Assembly (NCBI GenBank): GCA_964616395.1
Contig: CAZTUT010000006.1
Location: 1 to 41,396, forward strand
Direction: 5' to 3'
Source: JALHMQ01 sp964616395
GTDB taxonomy: Bacteria; Pseudomonadota; Gammaproteobacteria; Burkholderiales; Burkholderiaceae_F
DNA: 41,396 nt
A program made the position numbers and the translations under genes. The notes below the pieces were generated by a model. It ran no database searches. It had not been told where the DNA came from and saw only the letters and a list, made by a program, of their open reading frames with translations. Positions 15,471-22,171 of the stretch are shown here, one piece after another (the stretch's first letter is position 1; each line of letters begins with the position of its first letter).

Positions 15471-15492
15471 CTTGTGATGCCGCGTGATATGT
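15471..15492. promoter_or_regulatory. Candidate GntR-family operator at the dctP promoter
   Basis: Minus-strand blocks ACATATCAC (15484-15492) and ATCACAAG (15471-15478) are both found, merged as ACATATCACAAG, at 16302-16313 next to the GntR gene. The site sits at the expected transcription start, a repressor position. Confidence 0.55.
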
Positions 15493-15499
15493 CAAGGCC

Positions 15500-15528
15500 A
15501 GATTAGGGCCCGGTCTGGCGGCTGTCAA
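15500..15528 (-). promoter_or_regulatory. Sigma70-type promoter of the dctPQM operon
   Basis: On the minus strand TTGACA (15523-15528) and TAATCT (15500-15505) are separated by 17 bases, a near-consensus promoter. It points into dctP with a leader of roughly 105 bases. The operator-like sequences at 15471-15492 lie at or just after the predicted transcription start. Confidence 0.75.
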
Positions 15529-15547
15529 CAACGCACTGCAGCAAGCG

Positions 15548-16300
15548 TTACGCCGGCTGCAGCACGGTGGCGCGCGAGAAGTCCTCGACGTAATCCATCA
15601 GCCGGTCGGCAGCCTCGGCCGCACCGGCTTCGTCGCCGAGGGCGACCGCTCGCAGCACGCCCGCATGCAGCCCGGCGGCCAGCGGCATGTCGTGATTGGT
15701 GCGGTAGTGCAGATAGTAGAAACGCCGCGACACCGCATGCATCGGCGCGATGGCGGCCGCCGCGTAGGGATTGCGCGCACAAGCCGCCAGAAAGACCTTG
15801 ATTTCGTAGTGGTAGCGCAGGAAAGTCAGCACGTCCTCGTCGGCCAGCCGCTCCAGCTCGACGGCCATCCGCAGCAGCGCTTGGCGCTCGTCGGCGGAGG
15901 CGCGCCGGGCGGCCGACTGAGCGATCAGCCGCTCCAGCACGCGGCGCACTTCCAGCAGCAGCAGCTGGTGCGCGACGTTGACCTCGGTGATCTGGATGCC
16001 GAAGCGCGGCATGATTTTGACCAGCCCATCGGCCTCGAGGCGCTGTAGCGCCTCGCGCACCGGCGTGCGCCCGATGCCGACCCGCTCGCTGAGCTGCAGC
16101 TCGGACCACAGGCTGCCCGGGGGGAGCTCGAGGGTGACGATACGGCCCTCGAGCTCGATGCGCGCGCGATCGGCAAGGTCACGCAAGGGCGCATCGCCAC
16201 CTCGGCGAATCGCACCCGCCGTCGCGCGCACGCGCGCAACGGATGCTTTGCGCGGCGCGCCGGGCGCGCTGCGCTTTTTCGCCGTGTTGAGCTTAGACAT
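15548..16300 (-). CDS. GntR family regulator (FCD-type C-terminal domain)
   Basis: The 250-residue protein has a winged helix around residues 45-105: RIELEGRIVTLELPPGSLWSELQLSERVGIGRTPVREALQRLEADGLVKIMPRFGIQIT. A helical FCD-type ligand domain follows, with metal-ligand candidates in DVLTFLRYHYEIKVFLAACARNPY and HYRTNHDMPLAAGLHAGVLRAV. FCD regulators usually bind carboxylic acids and repress catabolic and transport genes. It lies between the dctPQM operon and the divergent dioxygenase-panB-like-purU genes. The same operator-like sequence stands on both sides, so it probably controls both units and itself. The ATG at 16300 has no clear Shine-Dalgarno. The first ~35 residues are basic and low in complexity. 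Confidence 0.92.
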   Translation of the reverse strand: MSKLNTAKKRSAPGAPRKASVARVRATAGAIRRGGDAPLRDLADRARIELEGRIVTLELPPGSLWSELQLSERVGIGRTPVREALQRLEADGLVKIMPRFGIQITEVNVAHQLLLLEVRRVLERLIAQSAARRASADERQALLRMAVELERLADEDVLTFLRYHYEIKVFLAACARNPYAAAAIAPMHAVSRRFYYLHYRTNHDMPLAAGLHAGVLRAVALGDEAGAAEAADRLMDYVEDFSRATVLQPA

Positions 16301-16301
16301 G

Positions 16302-16313
16302 CTTGTGATATGT
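16302..16313. promoter_or_regulatory. Candidate GntR-family operator between the regulator and dioxygenase B
   Basis: ACATATCACAAG (minus strand) lies 1 base upstream of the GntR start codon and 32 bases upstream of the dioxygenase ATG. Its two halves recur at 15471-15492. On the plus strand it overlaps a plausible promoter, TTGAGC (16287-16292) and TATGTT (16309-16314) with 16 bases between. Confidence 0.55.
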
Positions 16314-16345
16314 TAGAGGCATATTAATGTCGTGCGAGAGTGATC

Positions 16346-17179
16346 ATGCCCAAGTTGCTCACACAGACGCAAATCGAAGACTACAACCGCGATGGCGCGG
16401 CATGGCCGATCCGTGTGATGGGCGAGGACGACGCCCACTCGTTCCGACGCGCGCTCGAAACCCATGAAGCCGTCGCCGGGCAACCGCTGCAGGGGAACAT
16501 GCGGCACAAGACCCACCTGCTGTTCACCTGGGCAGACGCGCTGGTTCATCACCCGCGCGTGCTGGATGCGGTTGAGGACTGCATCGGCCCCAACATCATC
16601 TGCTGGACCACCAACTTCTTCATCAAGGAAGCCAACAGTCCAGGCTTCGTCTCGTGGCACCAGGACTCGACCTACTGGGGCCTCGATCCCGATGACGTGA
16701 TCACCGCATGGGTGGCACTGACCGAGGTAACCGAGGAAAACGGATACATGCAGGTCATCCCGGGAACGCACAAGATCGACCAGCTGCCGCACATGGATAC
16801 GTTCCACAAGGACAACCTGCTGTCGCGCGGGCAGGAGATTGCGGTCGACGTCGACACCTCGAAGGCGCGCGGCATCGCGCTGCACGCGGGCGAGATTTCG
16901 CTGCATCACATCAAGCTGGTGCACGGCTCCGCCGCCAATCGCAGCAACGACCGTCGCATCGGCTTCGCCATGCGTTACATCCCGACCCACGTCCGGCAGA
17001 CCAAGCTGCGCGACTCGGCGCAACTGGTGCGTGGCGTGGATAACTACGGTCACTTCGACTGGGAACCGCGGCCGAAGGCCGATCTGGACGCCGATGCCGT
17101 CGCCGCGCACGCGGACGCGATGGACCGCCAGGTCAAGGCGCTCTACCAGGGCACCGACAAGAAGGCGTTCCGCGCCTGA
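16346..17179 (+). CDS. Phytanoyl-CoA dioxygenase family Fe(II)/2-oxoglutarate oxygenase (B)
   Basis: The 277-residue protein has the full HxD...H iron site: H105 and D107 in GFVSWHQDSTYWG, and H193 in KLVHGSAANRS. R203/R204 fit the 2-oxoglutarate ligand position. TTNFFIKEANSPGFVSWHQD and VTEENGYMQVIPGTHK are the usual PhyH-family strands. It is only distantly similar to dioxygenase A in this locus, so the two probably act on different steps. The ATG at 16346 has GAGAG (16336-16340) upstream; a GTG two codons earlier is less likely. It is the first gene of a three-gene set with the PanB-like and PurU genes. Oxidation of a methyl or hydroxymethyl group is inferred from that context only. Confidence 0.87.
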   Translation: MPKLLTQTQIEDYNRDGAAWPIRVMGEDDAHSFRRALETHEAVAGQPLQGNMRHKTHLLFTWADALVHHPRVLDAVEDCIGPNIICWTTNFFIKEANSPGFVSWHQDSTYWGLDPDDVITAWVALTEVTEENGYMQVIPGTHKIDQLPHMDTFHKDNLLSRGQEIAVDVDTSKARGIALHAGEISLHHIKLVHGSAANRSNDRRIGFAMRYIPTHVRQTKLRDSAQLVRGVDNYGHFDWEPRPKADLDADAVAAHADAMDRQVKALYQGTDKKAFRA

Positions 17180-17225
17180 AGACGGCCGGTAACGACAGTA
17201 CCCCGACCCCCGCGCGGAGACGACG

Positions 17226-18089
17226 ATGGCTGAAGAACGCAAGAAACTGACGGTGCCCGACCTGATCCAGAAGAAGCGGGCAGGCGAGAAGGTCGTGATG
17301 GCGTCGATCCCCGACTACCCGTCGGCCGTCTGGGCCGAACGCGCGGGGATCGACATCGCCGCCGTCGGCGACAGCCTGGGCATGGTCAGCTACGGCTATC
17401 CGAACACGCTGCCGGTCACCATCGACATGATGATCGAGCACGCGCAGGCGGTGCGGCGCGGTGCGCCCAATTGCATGATCATGGTGTCGATGACGTACGG
17501 CAGCTACGCCACGCCGGACCTGGGCGTGACCAACGCGCTGCGACTCATGAAAGAGGGTGGCGCCGACGTCGTCAAGATGCAGGGCGGCAAGGAGAAGGCG
17601 CCGATCATCCGCGCCATCGCCGACGCCGGCGTCCCGGTGATGAGCCATGTGGGCATGTGCCCGCACTTCATGCACCAGTACGGCGGCTTCAAGCTGCAGG
17701 GCCGTACGGCGGCCGAGGCCATGCGCATCATCGAAGACGGCATCGCCATCGAGCAGGCCGGCGCGGTTGGCTTCGAGATCGAGGCTGTGCCCGGCCCGGT
17801 GGCCAAGGCCATCGACGACGCCGTGAAGATCTTCACCTTCGGCATCGGCGCGGGCAACGCGTCCACCGGGCAGTTGCTGCTCGCGTTCGATCTGCTCGGC
17901 GTGTTCGATCAGTTCAAGCCGAAGTTCACCAAGCGCTACGCCAACCTGGCGGATATCGCGGTCGATGCGCTGAGCCGCTACGCCGCCGAGGTGCGCGAAG
18001 GCCGCTTCCCGGACGACGATCACACCTACGGCATGAAGCCCGAGGAACAGCAGCAGCTTGCCGCCCTGCTGGCGGCGGCGAAGCGCTGA
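17226..18089 (+). CDS. PanB-like (ketopantoate hydroxymethyltransferase family) protein with altered Mg site
   Basis: The 287 residues align along their whole length with PanB: AAVGDSLGMVSYGYPNTLPVT, AVRRGAPNCMIMVSMTYGSYATP, GGADVVKMQGG, VPVMSHVGMCPH, GGFKLQGR, IEQAGAVGFEIEAVP and FGIGAGNASTGQLLLAFDLLG. PanB normally joins methylene-THF and 2-oxoisovalerate to give ketopantoate. By alignment with E. coli PanB, D45 (here D49), K112 (K117), H136 (H141) and E181 (E186) are kept. The Mg-site D84 is S88 and E114 is Q119. That argues against ordinary pantothenate synthesis. No panC is adjacent; instead PurU follows, hinting at a reverse or different C1 transfer. The ATG at 17226 follows dioxygenase B by 46 bases. 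Confidence 0.85.
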   Translation: MAEERKKLTVPDLIQKKRAGEKVVMASIPDYPSAVWAERAGIDIAAVGDSLGMVSYGYPNTLPVTIDMMIEHAQAVRRGAPNCMIMVSMTYGSYATPDLGVTNALRLMKEGGADVVKMQGGKEKAPIIRAIADAGVPVMSHVGMCPHFMHQYGGFKLQGRTAAEAMRIIEDGIAIEQAGAVGFEIEAVPGPVAKAIDDAVKIFTFGIGAGNASTGQLLLAFDLLGVFDQFKPKFTKRYANLADIAVDALSRYAAEVREGRFPDDDHTYGMKPEEQQQLAALLAAAKR

Positions 18090-18121
18090 GCGGGACGGGC
18101 AACACGACCCGAACGCCGCTG

Positions 18122-18155
18122 CGCCCCGCACCGCAGGCCGCGCGGATGCGGGGCG
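18122..18155. other. Hairpin between the PanB-like gene and purU
   Basis: CGCCCCGCA (18122-18130) and TGCGGGGCG (18147-18155) form a perfect 9-bp stem with a 16-base loop inside the 91-base gap before purU. No T-run follows. It could influence purU expression or mRNA processing. Confidence 0.35.
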
Positions 18156-18180
18156 TTGCAGCACGGCAGACCAGGCACGC

Positions 18181-19029
18181 ATGCGCACCCTGCTGACGCT
18201 TTCCTGCCGCGACCAGCCCGGCATCGTCGGCAGCGTCGGCACCTTCCTCGCCGACCGGCGCTGCAACATCCTCGAGTCGGCGCAGTTCGGCGATGTCGGT
18301 TCGGGCCGCTTCATGATGCGCGTCCTGTTTGAACGGCTGCCAGGCGCCGCCGCGCCGCCCGTGCTGCGCGACGAATTCGCCCCGCTCGCCCAACGCTTCT
18401 CGATGGCGTGGCAGATCGACGAAGCGGACCGTCGTCAGCGTGTGCTGATCATGGTGTCTCGGCAGGATCACTGCCTCAACGACCTGCTGTACCGGCACAA
18501 GGTCGGCGCGCTGGCGATCGATCCGGTTGCCGTCGTCTCCAACCATCCCGATGCGGAGCCGGTCGCCCGCCATTACGGCATCGACTTCGTCCACGTGCCG
18601 GTGGTCCCCGAGCGCAAGCGCGACGCCGAGCAGCGCCTGCTGTCGCTGATCGCATCGACCCGGGCCGAGCTCGTTGTCCTCGCGCGCTACATGCAGATCC
18701 TGAGCAACGAAACCTGCATTGCGCTCGAAGGACGGGCGATCAACATCCACCACTCGTTCCTGCCCAGCTTCAAGGGCGCGCGGCCCTACCATCAGGCGCA
18801 TGAACGCGGCGTGAAGCTGATCGGCGCCACCGCCCACTACGTGACGCCCGATCTCGACGAGGGGCCGATCATCGACCAGCAGGTGACCCGCGTCACGCAC
18901 GCGATGTCGCCGGAGCAGCTGGCCGCGGCCGGCCGCGACGTCGAATGCCTCGCGCTGGCCAACGCGGTTCGCTATCACGTCGAGCGGCGCGTATTTCTGG
19001 ACGGCGCCAAGACGGTGGTGTTCGCGTAG
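18181..19029 (+). CDS. purU: Formyltetrahydrofolate deformylase (10-formyl-THF hydrolase)
   Basis: PurU hydrolyses 10-formyl-THF to formate and THF, freeing THF when one-carbon units build up. The 282-residue protein has the N-terminal ACT domain (LLTLSCRDQPGIVGSVGTFLADRRCNILESAQF) and a formyltransferase-fold domain. The catalytic Asn-His-Asp set lies in INIHHSFLPSFKGARPYHQA (N and H) and TPDLDEGPII (D). Length matches family members. The ATG at 18181 is the family start. Its position after the PanB-like gene and dioxygenase B suggests a dedicated role in unloading C1 units from this pathway, as purU commonly does beside demethylating catabolic genes. Confidence 0.93.
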   Translation: MRTLLTLSCRDQPGIVGSVGTFLADRRCNILESAQFGDVGSGRFMMRVLFERLPGAAAPPVLRDEFAPLAQRFSMAWQIDEADRRQRVLIMVSRQDHCLNDLLYRHKVGALAIDPVAVVSNHPDAEPVARHYGIDFVHVPVVPERKRDAEQRLLSLIASTRAELVVLARYMQILSNETCIALEGRAINIHHSFLPSFKGARPYHQAHERGVKLIGATAHYVTPDLDEGPIIDQQVTRVTHAMSPEQLAAAGRDVECLALANAVRYHVERRVFLDGAKTVVFA

Positions 19030-19058
19030 CGCCGTGGGCGCGGATCGCGCGGACGTGC

Positions 19059-19859
19059 TCAGCCCCGGTCGGGCTTGCGCAGCATCCCCACCAGTGCGGC
19101 CACCGCCGCCCGATGCTCGTCGGAGGTCTGTGCCAGCGCCTGCAGCGCAGCGGTCTTATCGAGCGCCTCGGGCAGCGTTGCGCCGGCCGAGAAGCGCAGC
19201 AGCGCCTTGGTCAGCCGCGTGACCATCGGCGGCTGCGCGGCGATGCGGTGCGCCAGTTGCAGCGCCTCGTCCATCAGCGTCTCGTGCGGCACCACGCGCG
19301 ACACCAGCCCGATGCGCAGCGCCTCGGCGGCGTCGATCACCTCGCCGGTCAGCGTCAGCTCGACCGCCTTGGCCTGACCGACCACGCGCGGCAGGAACCA
19401 GGTGCCGCCGTCGCCCGGCACCAGACCGGCGCGGATGAACGACTCGGCGAACAGCGCGCGGTCCGAGGCGAGGCGGATGTCGCACATCAGCGCCAGGTCG
19501 CAGCCGCCACCGATGGCCGCGCCGTTGACGGCGGCGATGGTCGGCATCGTCAGCCCGTAGACCGCGCGCGGGATCTTGTGCACGACATCGAGGTTGAGCC
19601 GACGCGCATGCGCCGCGTCATCGGCGCCGAACACGCCAGTGCGGCCGGCCATCTCGTCAAGGCTGCCGCCGGCGCAGAACGCCTCGCCGGCACCGGTCAG
19701 CACGACGACGCGCAGACCCTCCATCGACTCAAGGCGCTCGTGCATGTCCCACAGCGCCTCCATCATCGGCGTGGACAGCGCGTTGCGGCGGGCGGGCGCA
19801 TCGAGCGTGACCACGGCCACGCCATCGTCGACGCGGATGTCGATCAGGCCGGCGCTCAT
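19059..19859 (-). CDS. Enoyl-CoA hydratase/isomerase family protein (PaaG-like)
   Basis: The 266-residue crotonase-fold protein has both oxyanion-hole motifs, GEAFCAGGSLDEM and AAVNGAAIGGGCDLALMCDIRLAS. The later FIRAGLVPGDGGTWFLPRVVGQAKAVELTLTGEVIDAAEAL resembles PaaG-type isomerases more than classic hydratases. The first crotonase Glu position is Phe, while the second Glu (VELTLTG) is kept. An Asp in the PGDGG loop resembles the PDxGG of PaaG-like isomerases. It may act as a delta-isomerase or hydratase on an unusual enoyl-CoA. It is the last gene of the TAXI-TRAP operon and overlaps the acyl-CoA dehydrogenase stop by ATGA (19856-19859). Confidence 0.9.
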   Translation of the reverse strand: MSAGLIDIRVDDGVAVVTLDAPARRNALSTPMMEALWDMHERLESMEGLRVVVLTGAGEAFCAGGSLDEMAGRTGVFGADDAAHARRLNLDVVHKIPRAVYGLTMPTIAAVNGAAIGGGCDLALMCDIRLASDRALFAESFIRAGLVPGDGGTWFLPRVVGQAKAVELTLTGEVIDAAEALRIGLVSRVVPHETLMDEALQLAHRIAAQPPMVTRLTKALLRFSAGATLPEALDKTAALQALAQTSDEHRAAVAALVGMLRKPDRG

Positions 19860-20998
19860 CGGTCGGCCAGCAGCTCGCGCGCGATCACCAGCTGCTGGAT
19901 CTGCGAGGTGCCCTCGTAGATGCGGAACAGCCGCACGTCGCGGTAGAAGCGCTCGATGCCGTAGTCGGCCACGTAGCCGGCGCCGCCGAACACCTGCACC
20001 GCGCGGTCGGCGACCCGGCCCACCATTTCGGAGGCGAAGTACTTGGACATCGCCGCCTCCATCGTCACGCGGGCGCCGGCATCGCGGCTGCGTGCCGCCT
20101 CCAGCACCAGCGCGCGCGCGGCCCGGCGCTCGGTCTCGCTGTCGGCCAGCATCGCCTGCACCAGCTGGAAGTCGGCGATCGGCCGGCCGAACTGGCGCCG
20201 ATCGGCAGCGTAGCGGGTCATCTCGTCGATCAGCCGGCTGGCGGTGCCCACGCAGATCGCCGCGATGTGCAGCCGGCCCCGATCCAGCACCTTCATCGCG
20301 GTGCGAAAGCCGCGCCCCTCGACGCCGCCGATGATGGCCTCGGCCGGCACCTCGCAGCCATCGAACACCACGTCGCAGATCGGCGCGCCGCGCTGGCCCA
20401 TCTTCTTCTCGGGCCGGCCGAGCCGGATGCCGGGCGTGGCGGCGTCGACGATGAACGCGCTGATGCCGTCGGCCGGCCGCTCGGTGTCAGCGGTGCGCGC
20501 CATCACCGTGAACACGCCGGCGCGCGGCGCGTTGGTGATGTAGCGCTTGGTGCCTTCGAGCACGTAGCGGTCGCCGCGCCGGTGCGCGCGGGTGCGCAGC
20601 GCGGCGGCATCGGAACCGGCTTCGGGCTCGGTCAGGCAGAACGAGGCGATCACCTCGCCGCGCGCCATGCGCGGCAGCCAGTGCTGCTTCTGCGCGTCGG
20701 TGCCGTCGATGACGATGCCCTGGCTGCCGATGCCGATCGTGGTGCCGAACACCGAGCGGAACGCCGGCGAGGTGCGGCCAAGCTCCATCGCCACGCGTGC
20801 CTCTTCCTCCATGCCGAGGCCGAGTCCGCCATAGGCTTCGGGGATCGTCAGCCCGAACAGGCCGAGGTCGCGCATCTCGGCCACCAGCTCGGGCGGCACG
20901 TCGTCGTCGGCATCGACCTGCGCTTCCAGCGGCACCAGCCGGCCATCGACGAAGCGGCGCACGGCCGCCAGCAGGTCTTCGAGCGTGTCGGCGTCCAT
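19856..20998 (-). CDS. Acyl-CoA dehydrogenase (canonical catalytic Glu)
   Basis: The 380-residue flavoprotein has the family blocks LGLFGLTIPEAYGGLGLG, ASFCLTEPEAGSDAAALRTRA (FAD/substrate), KRYITNAPRAGVF, KKMGQRGAPICDVVFDGCEVPAE, DRRQFGRPIADFQLVQAMLAD and QVFGGAGYVADYGIERFYRDVRLFRIYEGTSQIQQ. The Glu in YEGTSQ is the usual alpha-proton base. It introduces a 2,3-double bond into an acyl-CoA and passes electrons to ETF. The ATG at 20998 has GAGG at 6-base spacing. An ATG two codons earlier (21004) overlaps the upstream stop but has no room for a ribosome-binding site. The chain length accepted is unknown. Confidence 0.94.
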   Translation of the reverse strand: MDADTLEDLLAAVRRFVDGRLVPLEAQVDADDDVPPELVAEMRDLGLFGLTIPEAYGGLGLGMEEEARVAMELGRTSPAFRSVFGTTIGIGSQGIVIDGTDAQKQHWLPRMARGEVIASFCLTEPEAGSDAAALRTRAHRRGDRYVLEGTKRYITNAPRAGVFTVMARTADTERPADGISAFIVDAATPGIRLGRPEKKMGQRGAPICDVVFDGCEVPAEAIIGGVEGRGFRTAMKVLDRGRLHIAAICVGTASRLIDEMTRYAADRRQFGRPIADFQLVQAMLADSETERRAARALVLEAARSRDAGARVTMEAAMSKYFASEMVGRVADRAVQVFGGAGYVADYGIERFYRDVRLFRIYEGTSQIQQLVIARELLADR

Positions 20999-21000
20999 CG

Positions 21001-22164
21001 TCATCCTCGTCGTTGCAGGCTGCGCGCGCGCCGCTTCAGCCACCAGCCGAACTGGCGCGGCCACAACGTCCAGCCGGGATCGGCATCCAGCGCCTGCGCG
21101 GCCTGCGCGGCGAAGTTGGGATTCCACAGCGCTTCGCGCGCCACCGCCACCAGGTCGGCGCTGCCGCTGGCGATGATCTCGTTGGCCTGGTGCGGGTCGC
21201 GGATCAGACCAACCGCGATGGTTGGAATGCCGGCGCCGGCGCGAATGGCGCGCGCGAACGGCACCTGAAAGCCCGGCTCGCGCGCGACCAGCTGGCCGCC
21301 CGAGGGCAGCGACATGCCGCCCGACGAACAGTCGATCGCATCCACGCCGAGCGCCTTCAGCCGTCCGGCCAGCACCACCGAGTCGTCGAGCGACCAGCCA
21401 ATGCCGGTGCCGTCCACGCACGACATGCGGAACAGCAGCGGCCGCTCGTCGGGCCACTCGGCGCGCACCGCCTGCGCGACCGCCAGCGGAAAGGCCATCC
21501 GGCCGTCGAGCGAGCCGCCGAAGCCATCGCTGCGCGTGTTGGTCAGCGGCGACAGGAATGCATGCAGCAGGTAGCCGTGCGCGGCGTGGATCTCGACCGC
21601 GTCGAAGCCGGCGCGCAGCGCCAGCCGGGTGGCGCGCCGGTAGCAATCGAGCAGGTAATCGATGTCAGCGCGCTCGATCGCGTGCGATGGCGGATAGGCA
21701 TCGCTCCAGCCGGCGGTGGTCGGGCCCCAGGCCTGCCAGCGCTGCTCGCCACGCGCGGCGTCGGCCGCACCGAGCGGACCGAAGCCGTCCCACGGCGCCT
21801 GGCTGGCCGACTTCAGTCCGGCATGCTGGATCTGCACCGCGCTGGCCGCGCCCTGCGCGCGCAGGAACGCGGTGATTGGCTTCAGCGCATCGGCCTGCGC
21901 CTCGGACCACAGCCCGAGGTCGTGCAGCGTGCTGCGGCCCTCGGGCGCGATGGCGGTGGCCTCCATGCAGATCAGCGCGGCGCCACCAAGCGCGAAGCGG
22001 CCGAGGTGCACCAGGTGGAAGTCGCCAGCGCAGGCCTGCGGCGTCGAGTACATCTGCATCGGCGCGATCACGATGCGGTTGCGCAGCGTCAGGCCGCGCA
22101 GCGACATCGGTGACATCAGCGGCGGCGGCGCCGCGCCATCGGCATCCAGTTCGAGCGGAAACAT
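21001..22164 (-). CDS. Old yellow enzyme family ene-reductase (YqjM/XenA type)
   Basis: The 387-residue FMN protein follows the YqjM/XenA layout: MSLRGLTLRNRIVIAPMQMYS, VQIQHAGLKS, FDAVEIHAAHGYLLHAFLSPLTNTRSDGFGGSLDGR (the HxxH substrate pair and FMN-site Arg), VDAIDCSSGG and VGLIRDPHQANEIIASGSADLVAVAREAL. It would reduce an activated C=C bond, or a related enoyl-CoA, using NAD(P)H. The redox-tuning Cys of YqjM/XenA (MCMYS) is Gln37 here, while the neighbouring Tyr39 is kept. The first ~16 residues are extra relative to the family, so a start at Met17 is possible. It lies 7 bases after the CoA-transferase stop. Confidence 0.93.
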   Translation of the reverse strand: MFPLELDADGAAPPPLMSPMSLRGLTLRNRIVIAPMQMYSTPQACAGDFHLVHLGRFALGGAALICMEATAIAPEGRSTLHDLGLWSEAQADALKPITAFLRAQGAASAVQIQHAGLKSASQAPWDGFGPLGAADAARGEQRWQAWGPTTAGWSDAYPPSHAIERADIDYLLDCYRRATRLALRAGFDAVEIHAAHGYLLHAFLSPLTNTRSDGFGGSLDGRMAFPLAVAQAVRAEWPDERPLLFRMSCVDGTGIGWSLDDSVVLAGRLKALGVDAIDCSSGGMSLPSGGQLVAREPGFQVPFARAIRAGAGIPTIAVGLIRDPHQANEIIASGSADLVAVAREALWNPNFAAQAAQALDADPGWTLWPRQFGWWLKRRARSLQRRG

Positions 22165-22171
22165 CGGTGGC

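Noticed and set aside
17226..18089. Ordinary pantothenate biosynthesis panB
   Set aside because: Two Mg-site acidic residues are replaced, no panC or panD is adjacent, and the neighbours belong to catabolism and one-carbon metabolism.
20267..22113. Long plus-strand open frames opposite the acyl-CoA dehydrogenase and ene-reductase genes
   Set aside because: They are shadows of G+C-rich genes on the minus strand, rich in Arg, Ala, His and Gln, with no family motifs.
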